A DNA stretch of 8,369 bases from Kuafuiihalomonas sp964477875 (GTDB lineage Bacteria > Myxococcota > Kuafuiibacteriia > Kuafuiibacteriales > Kuafuiibacteriaceae), in the NCBI GenBank assembly GCA_964477875.1, contig CAYZFR010000177.1:1-8369 (forward strand). Direction: 5' to 3'. Positions 1 through 6,623 of the stretch are shown piece by piece. The position numbers were made by a program, and so were the translations under genes. The first letter of the stretch is position 1. Each line of letters begins with the position of its first letter. The notes below the pieces were generated by a model, which was given only the letters and a program-made list of their open reading frames with translations, searched no databases and was not told the origin of the DNA.

Positions 1-716
1 TCGGCGCCGAAGACCACCATCGGCCGGTCGGGCACGTCCTCGGGCAGGTTGGGCTGCGAGCCCAGCACCGCCGGGAGATCGCGGGCGATGATGCGCAAGG
101 TCCGCTTCCCGTCCGCCACCGACTCCGTCGTCTTGGCCCGAAATCCGATCGCGCTCGCGCGAAGGGCAAGCGACGCCGGCACCACGAGGACGACCGCAGA
201 GCGAGAGACCGGCGCCGCCAGCCCCAGGCCGTAGCGACCGCTGATGGCGGGATACAGCGGGTCGGGCTGCAGGTCCTGGTGGGTGACCACCCGGGTCACG
301 ACCGCCCCCACCTCCACCCCGGGCACCTGGGCCGACAGCACCCGCTCGCCGGACCCGTCGCCTTCGGACTGGATGACCATCTCTTCGTCGAGGTGGAGGG
401 TCGTTCCGTCGGCCTGGACCGTCTCGACCTCCAGGACCGGTCGGGCCTGGCGCGCCGGATCCCACCGGGCCTGAAAGCGGCCCCAAGCCTCCAGCGCCTT
501 GGCCTCGGTGATCCGAAAGCGCACCTCGTGGCGGAATCGCTCCACGCCCCTCGGGCCCCACTCGAAGCGCCCTTCTTCGGACAGGATCTCGACGCCGCCG
601 TCGTAGCTGGCGGGAACGGGGAGAGTGGCCGGCCGGGCGCCGGCGTCGCTCGAGAAGACCCGCGGGGTAGAGCAGCTGGTCCCTAGGATCAGGAGCAGAG
701 GCGCGAGGCTGCGCAT
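1..716 (-). CDS. DUF3857-domain exported protein (probable lipoprotein), N-terminal part, runs off the left edge
   Basis: The minus frame from ATG at 716 stays open to the edge, giving 238 residues. Residues 1-14 are a short hydrophobic leader (MRSLAPLLLILGTS) followed by Cys15, so export is likely. The lipobox is imperfect (GTSC, with Gly at -3), so lipidation is less certain. Residues about 40-235 resemble DUF3857, the N-terminal beta-rich domain of envelope proteins that usually carry a transglutaminase-like domain further on. The pattern seen is E-x-R-F-x-W followed by R-F-R-H-E-V-R-F-R-I-T, then V-Q-A-D-G-T-T, then a V-P-G-V-E-V-G-A-V-V segment. That last segment matches the family's 'P-x-l-x-x-G-d-v-v' stretch. 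The expected transglutaminase domain would lie outside the window. An in-frame ATG at 785 would add 23 residues ahead of the leader and is less likely. The ATG at 716 has GGAG only two bases upstream, a poor spacing. The substrate is unknown. The family call comes from pattern memory; that the frame is coding is clear from codon use and the leader. Confidence 0.75.
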   Translation of the reverse strand, partial: MRSLAPLLLILGTSCSTPRVFSSDAGARPATLPVPASYDGGVEILSEEGRFEWGPRGVERFRHEVRFRITEAKALEAWGRFQARWDPARQARPVLEVETVQADGTTLHLDEEMVIQSEGDGSGERVLSAQVPGVEVGAVVTRVVTHQDLQPDPLYPAISGRYGLGLAAPVSRSAVVLVVPASLALRASAIGFRAKTTESVADGKRTLRIIARDLPAVLGSQPNLPEDVPDRPMVVFGA

Positions 717-844
717 CGCTCCATCATGCTCGGTCCAGCTCCGGAACGGAACGAAAGGCGCGCCCCCAGTCGGCCCCGACCTCATGGCGTTTCCACTGAG
801 GGATGTGCTGGACCCGGGCTGCCGTCGGCCCCACCTTGGCGCCC
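717..844. other. Intergenic spacer between divergent genes, presumed to hold both promoters
   Basis: These 128 bases separate the leftward DUF3857 gene from the rightward FAH-family gene, so both promoters are expected here or in the early coding ends. I see no convincing -35/-10 pair, no clear inverted-repeat operator and no strong ribosome site ahead of the ATG at 845. The region is as GC-rich as its neighbours. Confidence 0.35.
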
Positions 845-1684
845 ATGCGCATCGCGGCCTTCGACGACGGCGGCGTAGCCCGACTGGGCCGCGTCGAGGG
901 GGACCAGCTCCGGCCGCTTCAGGTGGAGGACGGCCGGCTGGCGCTCCACCTCCGGGCGGCCGGTGGGCTCCAGCGGCTCGAGGAAGCCCCGACCCTCGGC
1001 CCCCGCCCGCTCTCCGAAATTTCGCTCCTCCCTCCCGTCACTGGCCCAAAAAGGATCATCTGCGCCGGCGCCAACTTCGAGGCGCACCGCAAGGAGATGG
1101 GCCGAGAGCGGCCCAGCCACCCGATGCTCTTCGTGCGCTTTGCGAGCAGCGTGGTCGGCCACCGGGCCCCCCTCATCCAGGCCTCGGGCAAGTTCGACTA
1201 CGAAGGCGAGCTTGCCTGCATCATCGGCCGGCGGGTTCGACGGCTGCGGACCGACGAGGCCTGGGACACCGTCGCGGGCTTTTCGATCTTCAACGACGGC
1301 ACGGCCAGGGACTGGCAGCGCCATACTGCCCAGTTTACGCCCGGCAAGAACTTCGACGCCTCGGGCGCCTTCGGCCCGTACTTCGTGAGCCGCGACGAGA
1401 TCGAGGACATCACCGGCTCCACCCTTCGCACTTGGGTCAATGACGAGCTTCGCCAGGAGGGCCGACTCGACGATCTCACCTTCGGCGTGCCAGATCTGCT
1501 CGCCTACATCACCCACTTCACCACCCTGGATCCCGGAGATGTGGTCGTCTGCGGCACGCCCTCGGGGGTCGGCGCCGGCTTCGACCCGCCACGCTTTCTG
1601 TCGCCAGGTGACCGGGTCCGGATCGAGATCGAGGGTGTAGGCGTGCTGGAAAACGAGGTCACGGAAGACTTTTCTTCGCGCTGA
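845..1684 (+). CDS. Fumarylacetoacetate hydrolase (FAH) family enzyme
   Basis: The protein has 279 residues, the usual length for a single-chain bacterial FAH-superfamily enzyme. Residues 1-65 form the small N-terminal domain. The catalytic FAH fold runs from about 66 to 275. Visible hallmarks are I-I-C-A-G-A-N-F-x-x-H (71-81, the lid or active-site His region), F-D-Y-E-G-E-L (117-123) and N-D-G-T-A-R-D-W-Q (150-158). Further hallmarks are the G-K-N-F-D segment (167-171), G-T-P-S-G-V-G (237-243) and F-L-S-P-G-D-R-V-R-I-E-I-E-G (251-264). Glu120, Glu122 and Asp151 are the expected divalent-metal ligands and all are present, so an active enzyme is likely. Family members cleave or decarboxylate beta-dicarbonyl or acylpyruvate substrates in aromatic catabolism (5-oxopent-3-ene-1,2,5-tricarboxylate decarboxylase and 2-hydroxyhepta-diene-dioate isomerase types, acylpyruvase, oxaloacetate decarboxylase). 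Sequence alone does not choose between these, and no aromatic-pathway neighbours are present. I chose ATG 845 because homologues begin M-R-I-A-x-F; an in-frame ATG at 803 adds 14 atypical residues. Confidence 0.9.
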   Translation: MRIAAFDDGGVARLGRVEGDQLRPLQVEDGRLALHLRAAGGLQRLEEAPTLGPRPLSEISLLPPVTGPKRIICAGANFEAHRKEMGRERPSHPMLFVRFASSVVGHRAPLIQASGKFDYEGELACIIGRRVRRLRTDEAWDTVAGFSIFNDGTARDWQRHTAQFTPGKNFDASGAFGPYFVSRDEIEDITGSTLRTWVNDELRQEGRLDDLTFGVPDLLAYITHFTTLDPGDVVVCGTPSGVGAGFDPPRFLSPGDRVRIEIEGVGVLENEVTEDFSSR

Positions 1685-1710
1685 GGCCAGCGGCTTCCGT
1701 AGGGACGGGC

Positions 1711-1876
1711 GTGAAGAAACTCATCTCCTTTGCCGCCGCCGCCCTCGTAGGCGCCTGCGGCACATCCACCCCGCTATCGCCAGGGCCTTCGGACCCGAGA
1801 AGCCGAGGTCTACCGCCTGCGCTTTCAAGAGGAGCTGGAGATCGAGGAGGTCGCTCGGCGCGCGTCCCCCGGCTGA
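1711..1876 (+). pseudogene. Small lipoprotein start with an apparent frameshift
   Basis: A GTG at 1711, 26 bases after the FAH stop and behind an AGGG at 1701-1704, begins a textbook lipoprotein signal. It is a Lys-Lys start, a hydrophobic Ala-rich core, and the lipobox L-V-G-A-C with Cys at residue 16. After about residue 28 this frame turns into Arg/Gly/Pro-rich shadow sequence and stops at 1914. The next frame instead reads R-E-A-E-V-Y-R-L-R-F-Q-E-E-L-E-I-E-E-V-A from about 1796, with normal codon use, and ends at the TGA at 1874-1876. The simplest reading is one small lipoprotein with a one-base indel near 1775-1795, either a true mutation or an assembly error. Correcting it would give a product of about 52-55 residues. 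A further shift near 1866 into the third frame (A-D-H-P-K-A-H-G-R-T-L-V-A-M) is conceivable, and would mean a longer decayed gene. I do not recognise the family. Confidence 0.4.
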
Positions 1877-1933
1877 CCATCCCAAGGCGCATGGCCGGAC
1901 GCTGGTCGCTATGAGACCGCAGCAGCACCCCTT

Positions 1934-2578
1934 TCACAGCTCGCGGGTGGCGACGATGTCGACGTGGAAGCGAAGGGGATCGTCGTTCTTCAAGGCGCCA
2001 AGGGCGTTGGAGTAGGGGTCGAAGCCAAACTCGTGGCTGCGGGTGAAGTCGACCTTGGCGCGGAGGCGGTCTTCTTGGAATTCGACCTGCATGGGGAGGC
2101 TCATCTCGACCGAGACGCCCCGGATGGAAAGAGCGCCGGTCACCGCCACTCCACCTCCGGCCTGCGCTGCGCAACGTTTGGCTTCGAATCGGATCTCGGG
2201 AAAGGACCGAGCGAAGAGCTGACTCTTGGCGAGCATGTTCTTCCGGACCTTCTGCTTCCCGCCCTCGTCGAGCTCTTTGCCGAAACCCAGGGCCTCCCTC
2301 TTCTCGTCTGGGTCCACGACCAAGGCCCGCACTGGCACCGTGATCTCGACCTTGCAGTTCGAGGGCTGGTTCGGGTCCCACTCGACGAAGCCCGTAAACT
2401 CCTCGGCGACGATGACGTGGTCGTGGCTGAGCCCCGACAAGAGCGTTCCCCGGTCCTTCTTCACGACGACGTAGACCTCGCTGTCCTGGGGCGAGACCAG
2501 GTAGCGGCCCCCCCTTGGGTCGGTGTCGGCTTGGGTGGAGGTCATGACGATCAGACCGAGAGCGAGGCATGTGCCCAT
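1934..2578 (-). CDS. YceI-family secreted lipocalin-like protein
   Basis: The protein has 214 residues starting at ATG 2578. Residues 1-17 form a hydrophobic leader (L-A-L-G-L-I-V-M) ending T-S-T-Q-A, a plausible signal-peptidase site, though it lacks the usual basic n-region. The rest matches the YceI-like beta-barrel domain. It has R-Y-L-V-S-P-Q-D-S-E-V (25-35) and the S-G-L-S-H-D-H segment (48-54). Next come F-T-G-F-V-E-W-D-P (61-69), the N-M-L-A-K-S-Q-L-F ... F-P-E-I-R-F segment (114-131), V-T-G-A-L-S-I-R-G-V (146-155) and F-G-F-D-P-Y-S-N-A-L-G-A-L-K-N-D-D (184-200). Known YceI structures bind long polyisoprenoid-like lipids; the ligand here is not determinable. It is transcribed leftward, in the same direction as the K+/MscS operon, and converges on the broken lipoprotein. 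Upstream, two of the three frames meet a stop within 16 bases of the N gap; the frame of this gene stays open into it. An N-terminal extension therefore cannot be excluded, but the leader supports ATG 2578. The ribosome site is weak. Confidence 0.87.
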   Translation of the reverse strand: MGTCLALGLIVMTSTQADTDPRGGRYLVSPQDSEVYVVVKKDRGTLLSGLSHDHVIVAEEFTGFVEWDPNQPSNCKVEITVPVRALVVDPDEKREALGFGKELDEGGKQKVRKNMLAKSQLFARSFPEIRFEAKRCAAQAGGGVAVTGALSIRGVSVEMSLPMQVEFQEDRLRAKVDFTRSHEFGFDPYSNALGALKNDDPLRFHVDIVATREL

Positions 2579-2628
2579 GTCCGCAGTCCAGCACGGGCCG
2601 AAGCTGCAGTCTTCACGGGACCGCCTCA

Positions 2629-2728
2629 NNNNNNNNNNNNNNNNNNNNNNNNNNNNNNNNNNNNNNNNNNNNNNNNNNNNNNNNNNNNNNNNNNNNNNNN
2701 NNNNNNNNNNNNNNNNNNNNNNNNNNNN
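2629..2728. other. Assembly gap of exactly 100 N
   Basis: There are one hundred consecutive N. A round 100 is the usual placeholder for a scaffold join of unknown length, so distance and reading frame across it carry no information. It interrupts the gene that starts at 2776, and it leaves unproven that yceI directly follows the trk-mscS operon. Confidence 0.95.
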
Positions 2729-2776
2729 GGGCTTTGGCGGGACCTTCATGGTCAGCGCCTCGGCCACCCTGCTCAC
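2729..2776 (-). CDS. N-terminal fragment of an unknown gene coupled to mscS, cut by the assembly gap
   Basis: The TGA that ends the MscS gene (2775-2773) overlaps a GTG at 2776-2774, giving the four-base GTGA junction also seen at trkA/trkH. From it, 16 codons are readable before the gap (MSRVAEALTMKVPPKP). An internal ATG at 2749, with GAGG eight bases upstream, is an alternative start giving M-K-V-P-P-K-P. Nothing of the fold can be recognised. No signal peptide or membrane segment is visible in these few residues. If the 100-N gap were literal length, the frame would run into yceI, but placeholder gaps are not. The gene may also end right at the far side of the gap, because TGA stops occur at 2628-2626 and 2615-2613 in the other two frames. 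Confidence 0.45.
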
Positions 2777-3618
2777 GGTGAGTCTTTTGGAGCTCTTCCG
2801 TCAGCGTGGGCGTTGAGGAAGGCATCGAGCCGCTCCTGCAGCTCCCCTTCGAAGCGGCTGCGCTGGGTCAAAGAGACGATGCGGCAGGACACGATCCACT
2901 GATCCTCGGCCTCGGGGAGAGCGGCGAGGCGGACATCGGGCTCGATGGGAACGAGCGGCGATGTCAAGACGGCCTGGCGCGCGGCGACGCGAAGGGTTGC
3001 GGCGTCGCAGTGTCGCCGGATCCGGACGTCGACTCTGGGCCAGCGCCCCGTCTCGATGACGAGGCTCTCGGCGATCAGCTGCCGGTTCGGCACCATCTTC
3101 CGCCGGCCGTCGGAGGTTCGGATCCAGCTGGAGCGGATCCCGAGGCGCTCTACCACGCCCTCGGCCGAGGGTCCGGAGATCGGCGCCCCCCGCACCACCC
3201 GGCGCTCGATGAGAAGCCACAGCCAAGCGCTGATGTCGGGCAGCACGTCCCGGAGGGACCAGCCGACCGCGGCCGCCGCGGCGGCGAAGGCGATGAAGAG
3301 GGCGGGCGCGAGCCAAGCCGGCGACAGGCTCAACAGCACCGCCATCACCACCAAGATGGCCAGGGCTCGCAATGAGCCGGCGAGGATGGAGAGGGGCTGG
3401 GGCAGCCGCCCCTCGCGGCGCCGGGTGAGCAGCCACGCCCCCACCACCGCCACCAGCGCCACCCCGATCCAGAGCAGGCGCTCCTCGGACCCGACCACCA
3501 GAAGCTCTCGCAGCCCCCGGAGGACGGTCCGGATCGGCTCCAAGTCGAGGGGCGGGCCGTTGCCGACCGCCTCGCCGCCCGCAGCGACGGAGGAGGTGAG
3601 GGTCGAGGTCTCGCTCAT
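2773..3618 (-). CDS. MscS-family mechanosensitive ion channel
   Basis: The protein has 281 residues, close to the size of small single-domain MscS channels. A hydrophilic N-terminal 45 residues precede transmembrane helices at about 47-64, 79-98 and 100-117. The pore-lining TM3 region continues through G-W-S-L-R-D-V-L-P-D-I-S-A-W-L (119-133). The beta domain then shows the family pattern G-V-V-E-R-L-G-I-R-S-S-W-I-R-T-S-D-G-R (154-172) and the K-M-V-P-N-R-Q-L motif (174-181). A C-terminal alpha/beta region follows to about 270. The usual 'G-D-x-I' entering the beta domain is R-G-A-P-I here (143-147), so that Asp is missing. The family opens under membrane tension and releases solutes and ions during hypo-osmotic downshift. 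The start ATG overlaps the stop of the upstream 1002-aa gene (ATGA), with GAGG six bases ahead, so the two are translationally coupled. Its place behind trkA-trkH suggests paired control of K+ entry and release. Confidence 0.88.
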   Translation of the reverse strand: MSETSTLTSSVAAGGEAVGNGPPLDLEPIRTVLRGLRELLVVGSEERLLWIGVALVAVVGAWLLTRRREGRLPQPLSILAGSLRALAILVVMAVLLSLSPAWLAPALFIAFAAAAAAVGWSLRDVLPDISAWLWLLIERRVVRGAPISGPSAEGVVERLGIRSSWIRTSDGRRKMVPNRQLIAESLVIETGRWPRVDVRIRRHCDAATLRVAARQAVLTSPLVPIEPDVRLAALPEAEDQWIVSCRIVSLTQRSRFEGELQERLDAFLNAHADGRAPKDSP

Positions 3619-6600
3619 ACGAAGCCTCGATCCTGGAGAAGCTCGTGGGCGACCCCGCGGAGGTGACGGCGAACAACGTAGACCTCGTCCACCGAGCGCT
3701 CCAGCAGCCCCCGATGGACGAGCCGACGGAGTCGACCCTCGGCTTGGAGCCCGTCGAGCTGCAGCACGAAGCCGAGGGTGGATGCGCAGATCCAGCCCTG
3801 TCGAAGCACGAGGTACAACAGCTCGACGTCCTCCTCTGGAAGCTCGTCGAGGGCCGCCTTGGGGGTGGGGGGCACGTCCCGAACCTGGACCTTCTTGGCC
3901 TCCTCGGCAAAGCCTTCGATGGCGGCCAGCCACAAGGTCAAGGCAACTTGCAGAAGTCCGCCCGAGGCCCGGTGGAGCTCCCGAAAGAACTCCTGCTGGA
4001 CCGGTCCTTCGCCGCTCCCATCCGAAGGGACGAGCTCGGTCCGGCCCGTCTGCCGAAACTCCAGCTTCATGCCCGAGAGGTGGTGGCGAGCGAAGATGGC
4101 GCGCTCGATCTCTCCTCGGCCCAAGGCGCGCACCCCGACCCGCTCCAGGAAGACGTCTCGGATCGGCGTGGCCTGGGCGCCGAAACGCCACACCAGATCA
4201 TCGACCTCGAGCAGCCAGGCGTTCTTGCCCGCGTCTTCGACGATGAGCTCGGTGAGCCGCTGCAGCGGGTCGAATCCTCCCGGCTCGCTCGCCATCAGGT
4301 ACCCGAGCCCGGTGATCACCACGAGCTGGTCCCGGCTCAGGTCGGCGAGGTTTTCCTGCAGCTCTTTCTCGCGGGTGGGCTTGAGGAGGTTGAGCCGACG
4401 GATCGAGGCGAGGCCCGCCTGCTGAAGGATGGCGCTCACCACCGCGCCCCGCCCGGCGCCGTCGACGCCGATCACGGCCGCCGTGCGCAGGCCGGCCACG
4501 CTCTTCTTCAGCACTTCGGTAGCCCGTCGCATCTCTTCGGGACGGCTGGGCACGATGTCCCCCGCCCAGTGGGATTGGGGGGCGAAGAGCCGACGATAGT
4601 AGACGGGGATCTGGGCAAAGCGAGGGGGCGAGAGCAGAGCCTCCAGCTCCTTGCGGGAGCGTCGTCGCCCCTCCACCTGGGCCCGTCTCCGGAGGCGCTG
4701 AAAGCGGCGCTCCAGCCCCGAGCGGCGCCACAGATCCCGCAGGGGCTGAAGCGAAGGCCACGAGATGTCGAGGCCGCTCTCGCTCGCGCCCTGGCCCCGC
4801 CGCCGGCGGGCGGCCCGGATCCGATGGACCTCCCCTTCTCGCAGCCGCTCTGCGAAGGCGTCGAGGCGTTCGTTCACGACCTGTCGCAGGTCGCGCCCCA
4901 TGTCTCGTGACCACGAGGCGCTGGCCTCTTTGAGGTTTTCGAGAGCATCGCGGTGGGTCTTGGCCGCCGTGAGCAGGGCCTCGCGAATGCCGAGGGGCCC
5001 CAGGGAGCCGGTGCCCTCCAACTCCAGCTCGCTCCCGTACTGATCGGGGTTGTAGCGGACCAGCCTCCCCACGTCGGACAAGGTCGCCTGCATCGGCTCC
5101 AGATCCTTGGATGCCCGGCTGGTGCGCTCGATGAGGTGGGGCGCGAGGTCGACCTGCACGTAGGTCGAAACCAGATTCGCGAAGGGGATCTCGACCGTGC
5201 CCGGGGCGGCCGGTAGTCGCCATTCGCTCCGCTCCATGGCCGTCTGAGGCACCCGATAGCGGTCGGTGAGCCCCGAGGCGACCCGGGTCAAGGTGTCGAC
5301 GAGGGGCTGGGTCGCGCCCTCGGCCAGAAGCTGCTCTTCCAGCCGATTCGACTCCCGAAAGGCCTCTTGCACCACACGCTCCATCGGCTCCAGGGCCGAG
5401 GGCAGAACACCGTGGAGCAGCTCCTCGTCCCCTTCGTTCTTCTGCAGGGCGTCGATGACCGCGTCCAGTGCCTGTCCCACCCGATCCAGCTGGGTGAAGG
5501 AGCGCCCCCGAATGTCCTTCTCCAAACTCTCGATGAAGTCCTCCAACCCCTCTTCCAGGTCCTGGTGAAAGGCCGCGAACTCGATCCTCATCGCGCTCAC
5601 CGCGTAGGCGCCGCTGAGCTCCTTCTGCACCGCCTTCATGCGCTGCTCCAGCCCCTCGATGTCGGGCGCCGGGTCATGGGGGGCCGGCAGCTCGAAGGTG
5701 CCCGCGATCTCCAGGTCGCGCTTCCAAGCCTGGACGGCGTTGCCGAGGGTGGACTGGATCCGCTTGAGCGCGTCGAGCCCGTGCTGCTGCTGCTCGGACT
5801 CGGCTAGGAGGAACTCTTCTTCTGCTTCGAGCTTCAGCTTCTCCAGGAACTCTTGGGCCTGCTCGACGCTCTCGGACTCGCCCACCGTGACGAGGGCGGA
5901 CTCGATGTCGGCGAAGAGCTGCCGGCTCCGCAAGGCGAGCTGCAGCTCGGCCTGGACCAAGATGCTCGCCATCCCCTCCAGGCCGGCCGGGAGCGCCTCC
6001 AGCAGGCGGTGTCGGCCGAGGGCGCGAAGCGGGACCTGCCGGGTGAGCTCGGGCCGCCGGAAAAGCCGGCGCCAGCGGCGTCGCCACCTCAGGCCGAGGC
6101 GCCGCAGGCTGACCACGAGCCCATCGCCGTCCCGGCCCGCGAAGCTGCGGGGCTCCAACGGGGCCCCGACCGTCTCGGGAAGGTAACCGCTCACCCGAAC
6201 CAGCGCTTCGTGCAGTGAGAATACCGGCCAGGCTTCGTGCACCACGCGAGAGGACCGGCCCAAGACCAGGTCCCGGTAGCGTCGAGCGAGCTCCACCGTC
6301 TCGACCGCCACCACCCGGTCGAAGGCCTCGACGCCTTCACTGCGGACGTGGACCGAGAGGCGCCGATGACTCCGCAGAAAGGCCCGGCGCATCTCGGAGA
6401 CGAACTCCCGGCTTTGCACACGGAAGCTCTGCCAGTCGTTCTCGGCGAAGTGATGGAGAGCGTTGGAGACGTCGGTGACGAAGCCCTCCGCCTCTTCCCG
6501 GAGGGAGATGGACGCGAGCTCCACCGGCCCGCCGAAGGCCCGGTGGTCGAGAAAGAGGGTCGGCTCGATGGCGGAGGGCCAGCGCTGGACCCCTTCGGTG

Positions 6601-6623
6601 GTGAGCGTGCTCGGGTTGCCCAT
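3615..6623 (-). CDS. Large helical protein with degenerate P-loop ATPase-like domain and winged-helix-like tail, unknown function
   Basis: The protein has 1002 residues and no signal peptide or convincing membrane helix, so it is probably cytoplasmic or membrane-peripheral. Residues 1-175 are mixed helical. Residues 177-190 form a very basic patch (R-W-R-R-R-W-R-R-L-F-R-R). From about 205 to 460 it is long charged helix, likely coiled coil (for example 253-290, rich in E/K/Q/L). Residues 480-600 are again helical, and 602-660 are strongly basic. A segment P-V-Y-Y-R-R-L-F (673-680) leads into an ATPase-like core. The Walker A position reads G-V-D-G-A-G-R-G (719-726), with Arg for the catalytic Lys and Gly for Ser/Thr. 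The Walker B position reads L-V-V-I-T-G-L-G (767-774), with no acidic residues. A sensor-like strand W-L-L-E-V-D-D (803-809) and R-G-E-I-E-R-A-I-F-A-R-H-H (836-848) follow, as in AAA/STAND modules. Residues about 924-1000 look like a winged helix. ATP hydrolysis is therefore doubtful; nucleotide binding or scaffolding is possible. It is coupled to trkH upstream (TGATG) and to mscS downstream (ATGA). A role in osmotic or K+ control is inference from context. Start ATG 6623 is fixed by GGAGG five bases upstream. Confidence 0.85.
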   Translation of the reverse strand: MGNPSTLTTEGVQRWPSAIEPTLFLDHRAFGGPVELASISLREEAEGFVTDVSNALHHFAENDWQSFRVQSREFVSEMRRAFLRSHRRLSVHVRSEGVEAFDRVVAVETVELARRYRDLVLGRSSRVVHEAWPVFSLHEALVRVSGYLPETVGAPLEPRSFAGRDGDGLVVSLRRLGLRWRRRWRRLFRRPELTRQVPLRALGRHRLLEALPAGLEGMASILVQAELQLALRSRQLFADIESALVTVGESESVEQAQEFLEKLKLEAEEEFLLAESEQQQHGLDALKRIQSTLGNAVQAWKRDLEIAGTFELPAPHDPAPDIEGLEQRMKAVQKELSGAYAVSAMRIEFAAFHQDLEEGLEDFIESLEKDIRGRSFTQLDRVGQALDAVIDALQKNEGDEELLHGVLPSALEPMERVVQEAFRESNRLEEQLLAEGATQPLVDTLTRVASGLTDRYRVPQTAMERSEWRLPAAPGTVEIPFANLVSTYVQVDLAPHLIERTSRASKDLEPMQATLSDVGRLVRYNPDQYGSELELEGTGSLGPLGIREALLTAAKTHRDALENLKEASASWSRDMGRDLRQVVNERLDAFAERLREGEVHRIRAARRRRGQGASESGLDISWPSLQPLRDLWRRSGLERRFQRLRRRAQVEGRRRSRKELEALLSPPRFAQIPVYYRRLFAPQSHWAGDIVPSRPEEMRRATEVLKKSVAGLRTAAVIGVDGAGRGAVVSAILQQAGLASIRRLNLLKPTREKELQENLADLSRDQLVVITGLGYLMASEPGGFDPLQRLTELIVEDAGKNAWLLEVDDLVWRFGAQATPIRDVFLERVGVRALGRGEIERAIFARHHLSGMKLEFRQTGRTELVPSDGSGEGPVQQEFFRELHRASGGLLQVALTLWLAAIEGFAEEAKKVQVRDVPPTPKAALDELPEEDVELLYLVLRQGWICASTLGFVLQLDGLQAEGRLRRLVHRGLLERSVDEVYVVRRHLRGVAHELLQDRGFV
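3625..3628 (-). promoter_or_regulatory. Ribosome binding site of the MscS gene
   Basis: GAGG on the minus strand, six bases before ATG 3618, inside the last codons of the upstream gene. It supports this start and translational coupling. Confidence 0.6.

Noticed and set aside
717..785. Earlier in-frame ATG (785) for the DUF3857 gene
   Set aside because: It would place 23 polar residues ahead of the hydrophobic export leader; ATG 716 starts right at the leader.
803..844. Earlier in-frame ATG (803) for the FAH-family gene
   Set aside because: The 14 added residues are unlike the family, whose members start M-R-I-A-x-F as at 845. The GAGGG directly abutting this ATG is not a properly spaced ribosome site.
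782..1516. 244-codon minus-strand open frame opposite the FAH-family gene
   Set aside because: The plus strand has all FAH motifs and metal ligands; the antisense frame shows no family pattern.
1877..1933. Possible bidirectional terminator between the convergent lipoprotein and yceI genes
   Set aside because: No stable inverted repeat or T-run is visible there.
1934..2776. A single fused gene from the GTG at 2776 through the N gap into yceI
   Set aside because: The in-frame relation rests on a placeholder gap length. yceI has its own leader and ATG at 2578, so two genes are more likely.
1964..2902. 312-codon plus-strand open frame across the N gap
   Set aside because: Antisense to yceI, and it depends on reading through undefined bases.
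2945..4246. 433-codon plus-strand open frame
   Set aside because: Antisense across mscS and the 1002-aa gene; low-complexity Arg/Ser/Pro composition typical of a shadow frame.
3645..4910. 421-codon plus-strand open frame
   Set aside because: Antisense to the large minus-strand gene, with no recognisable domain. Long antisense frames are expected in high-GC DNA.
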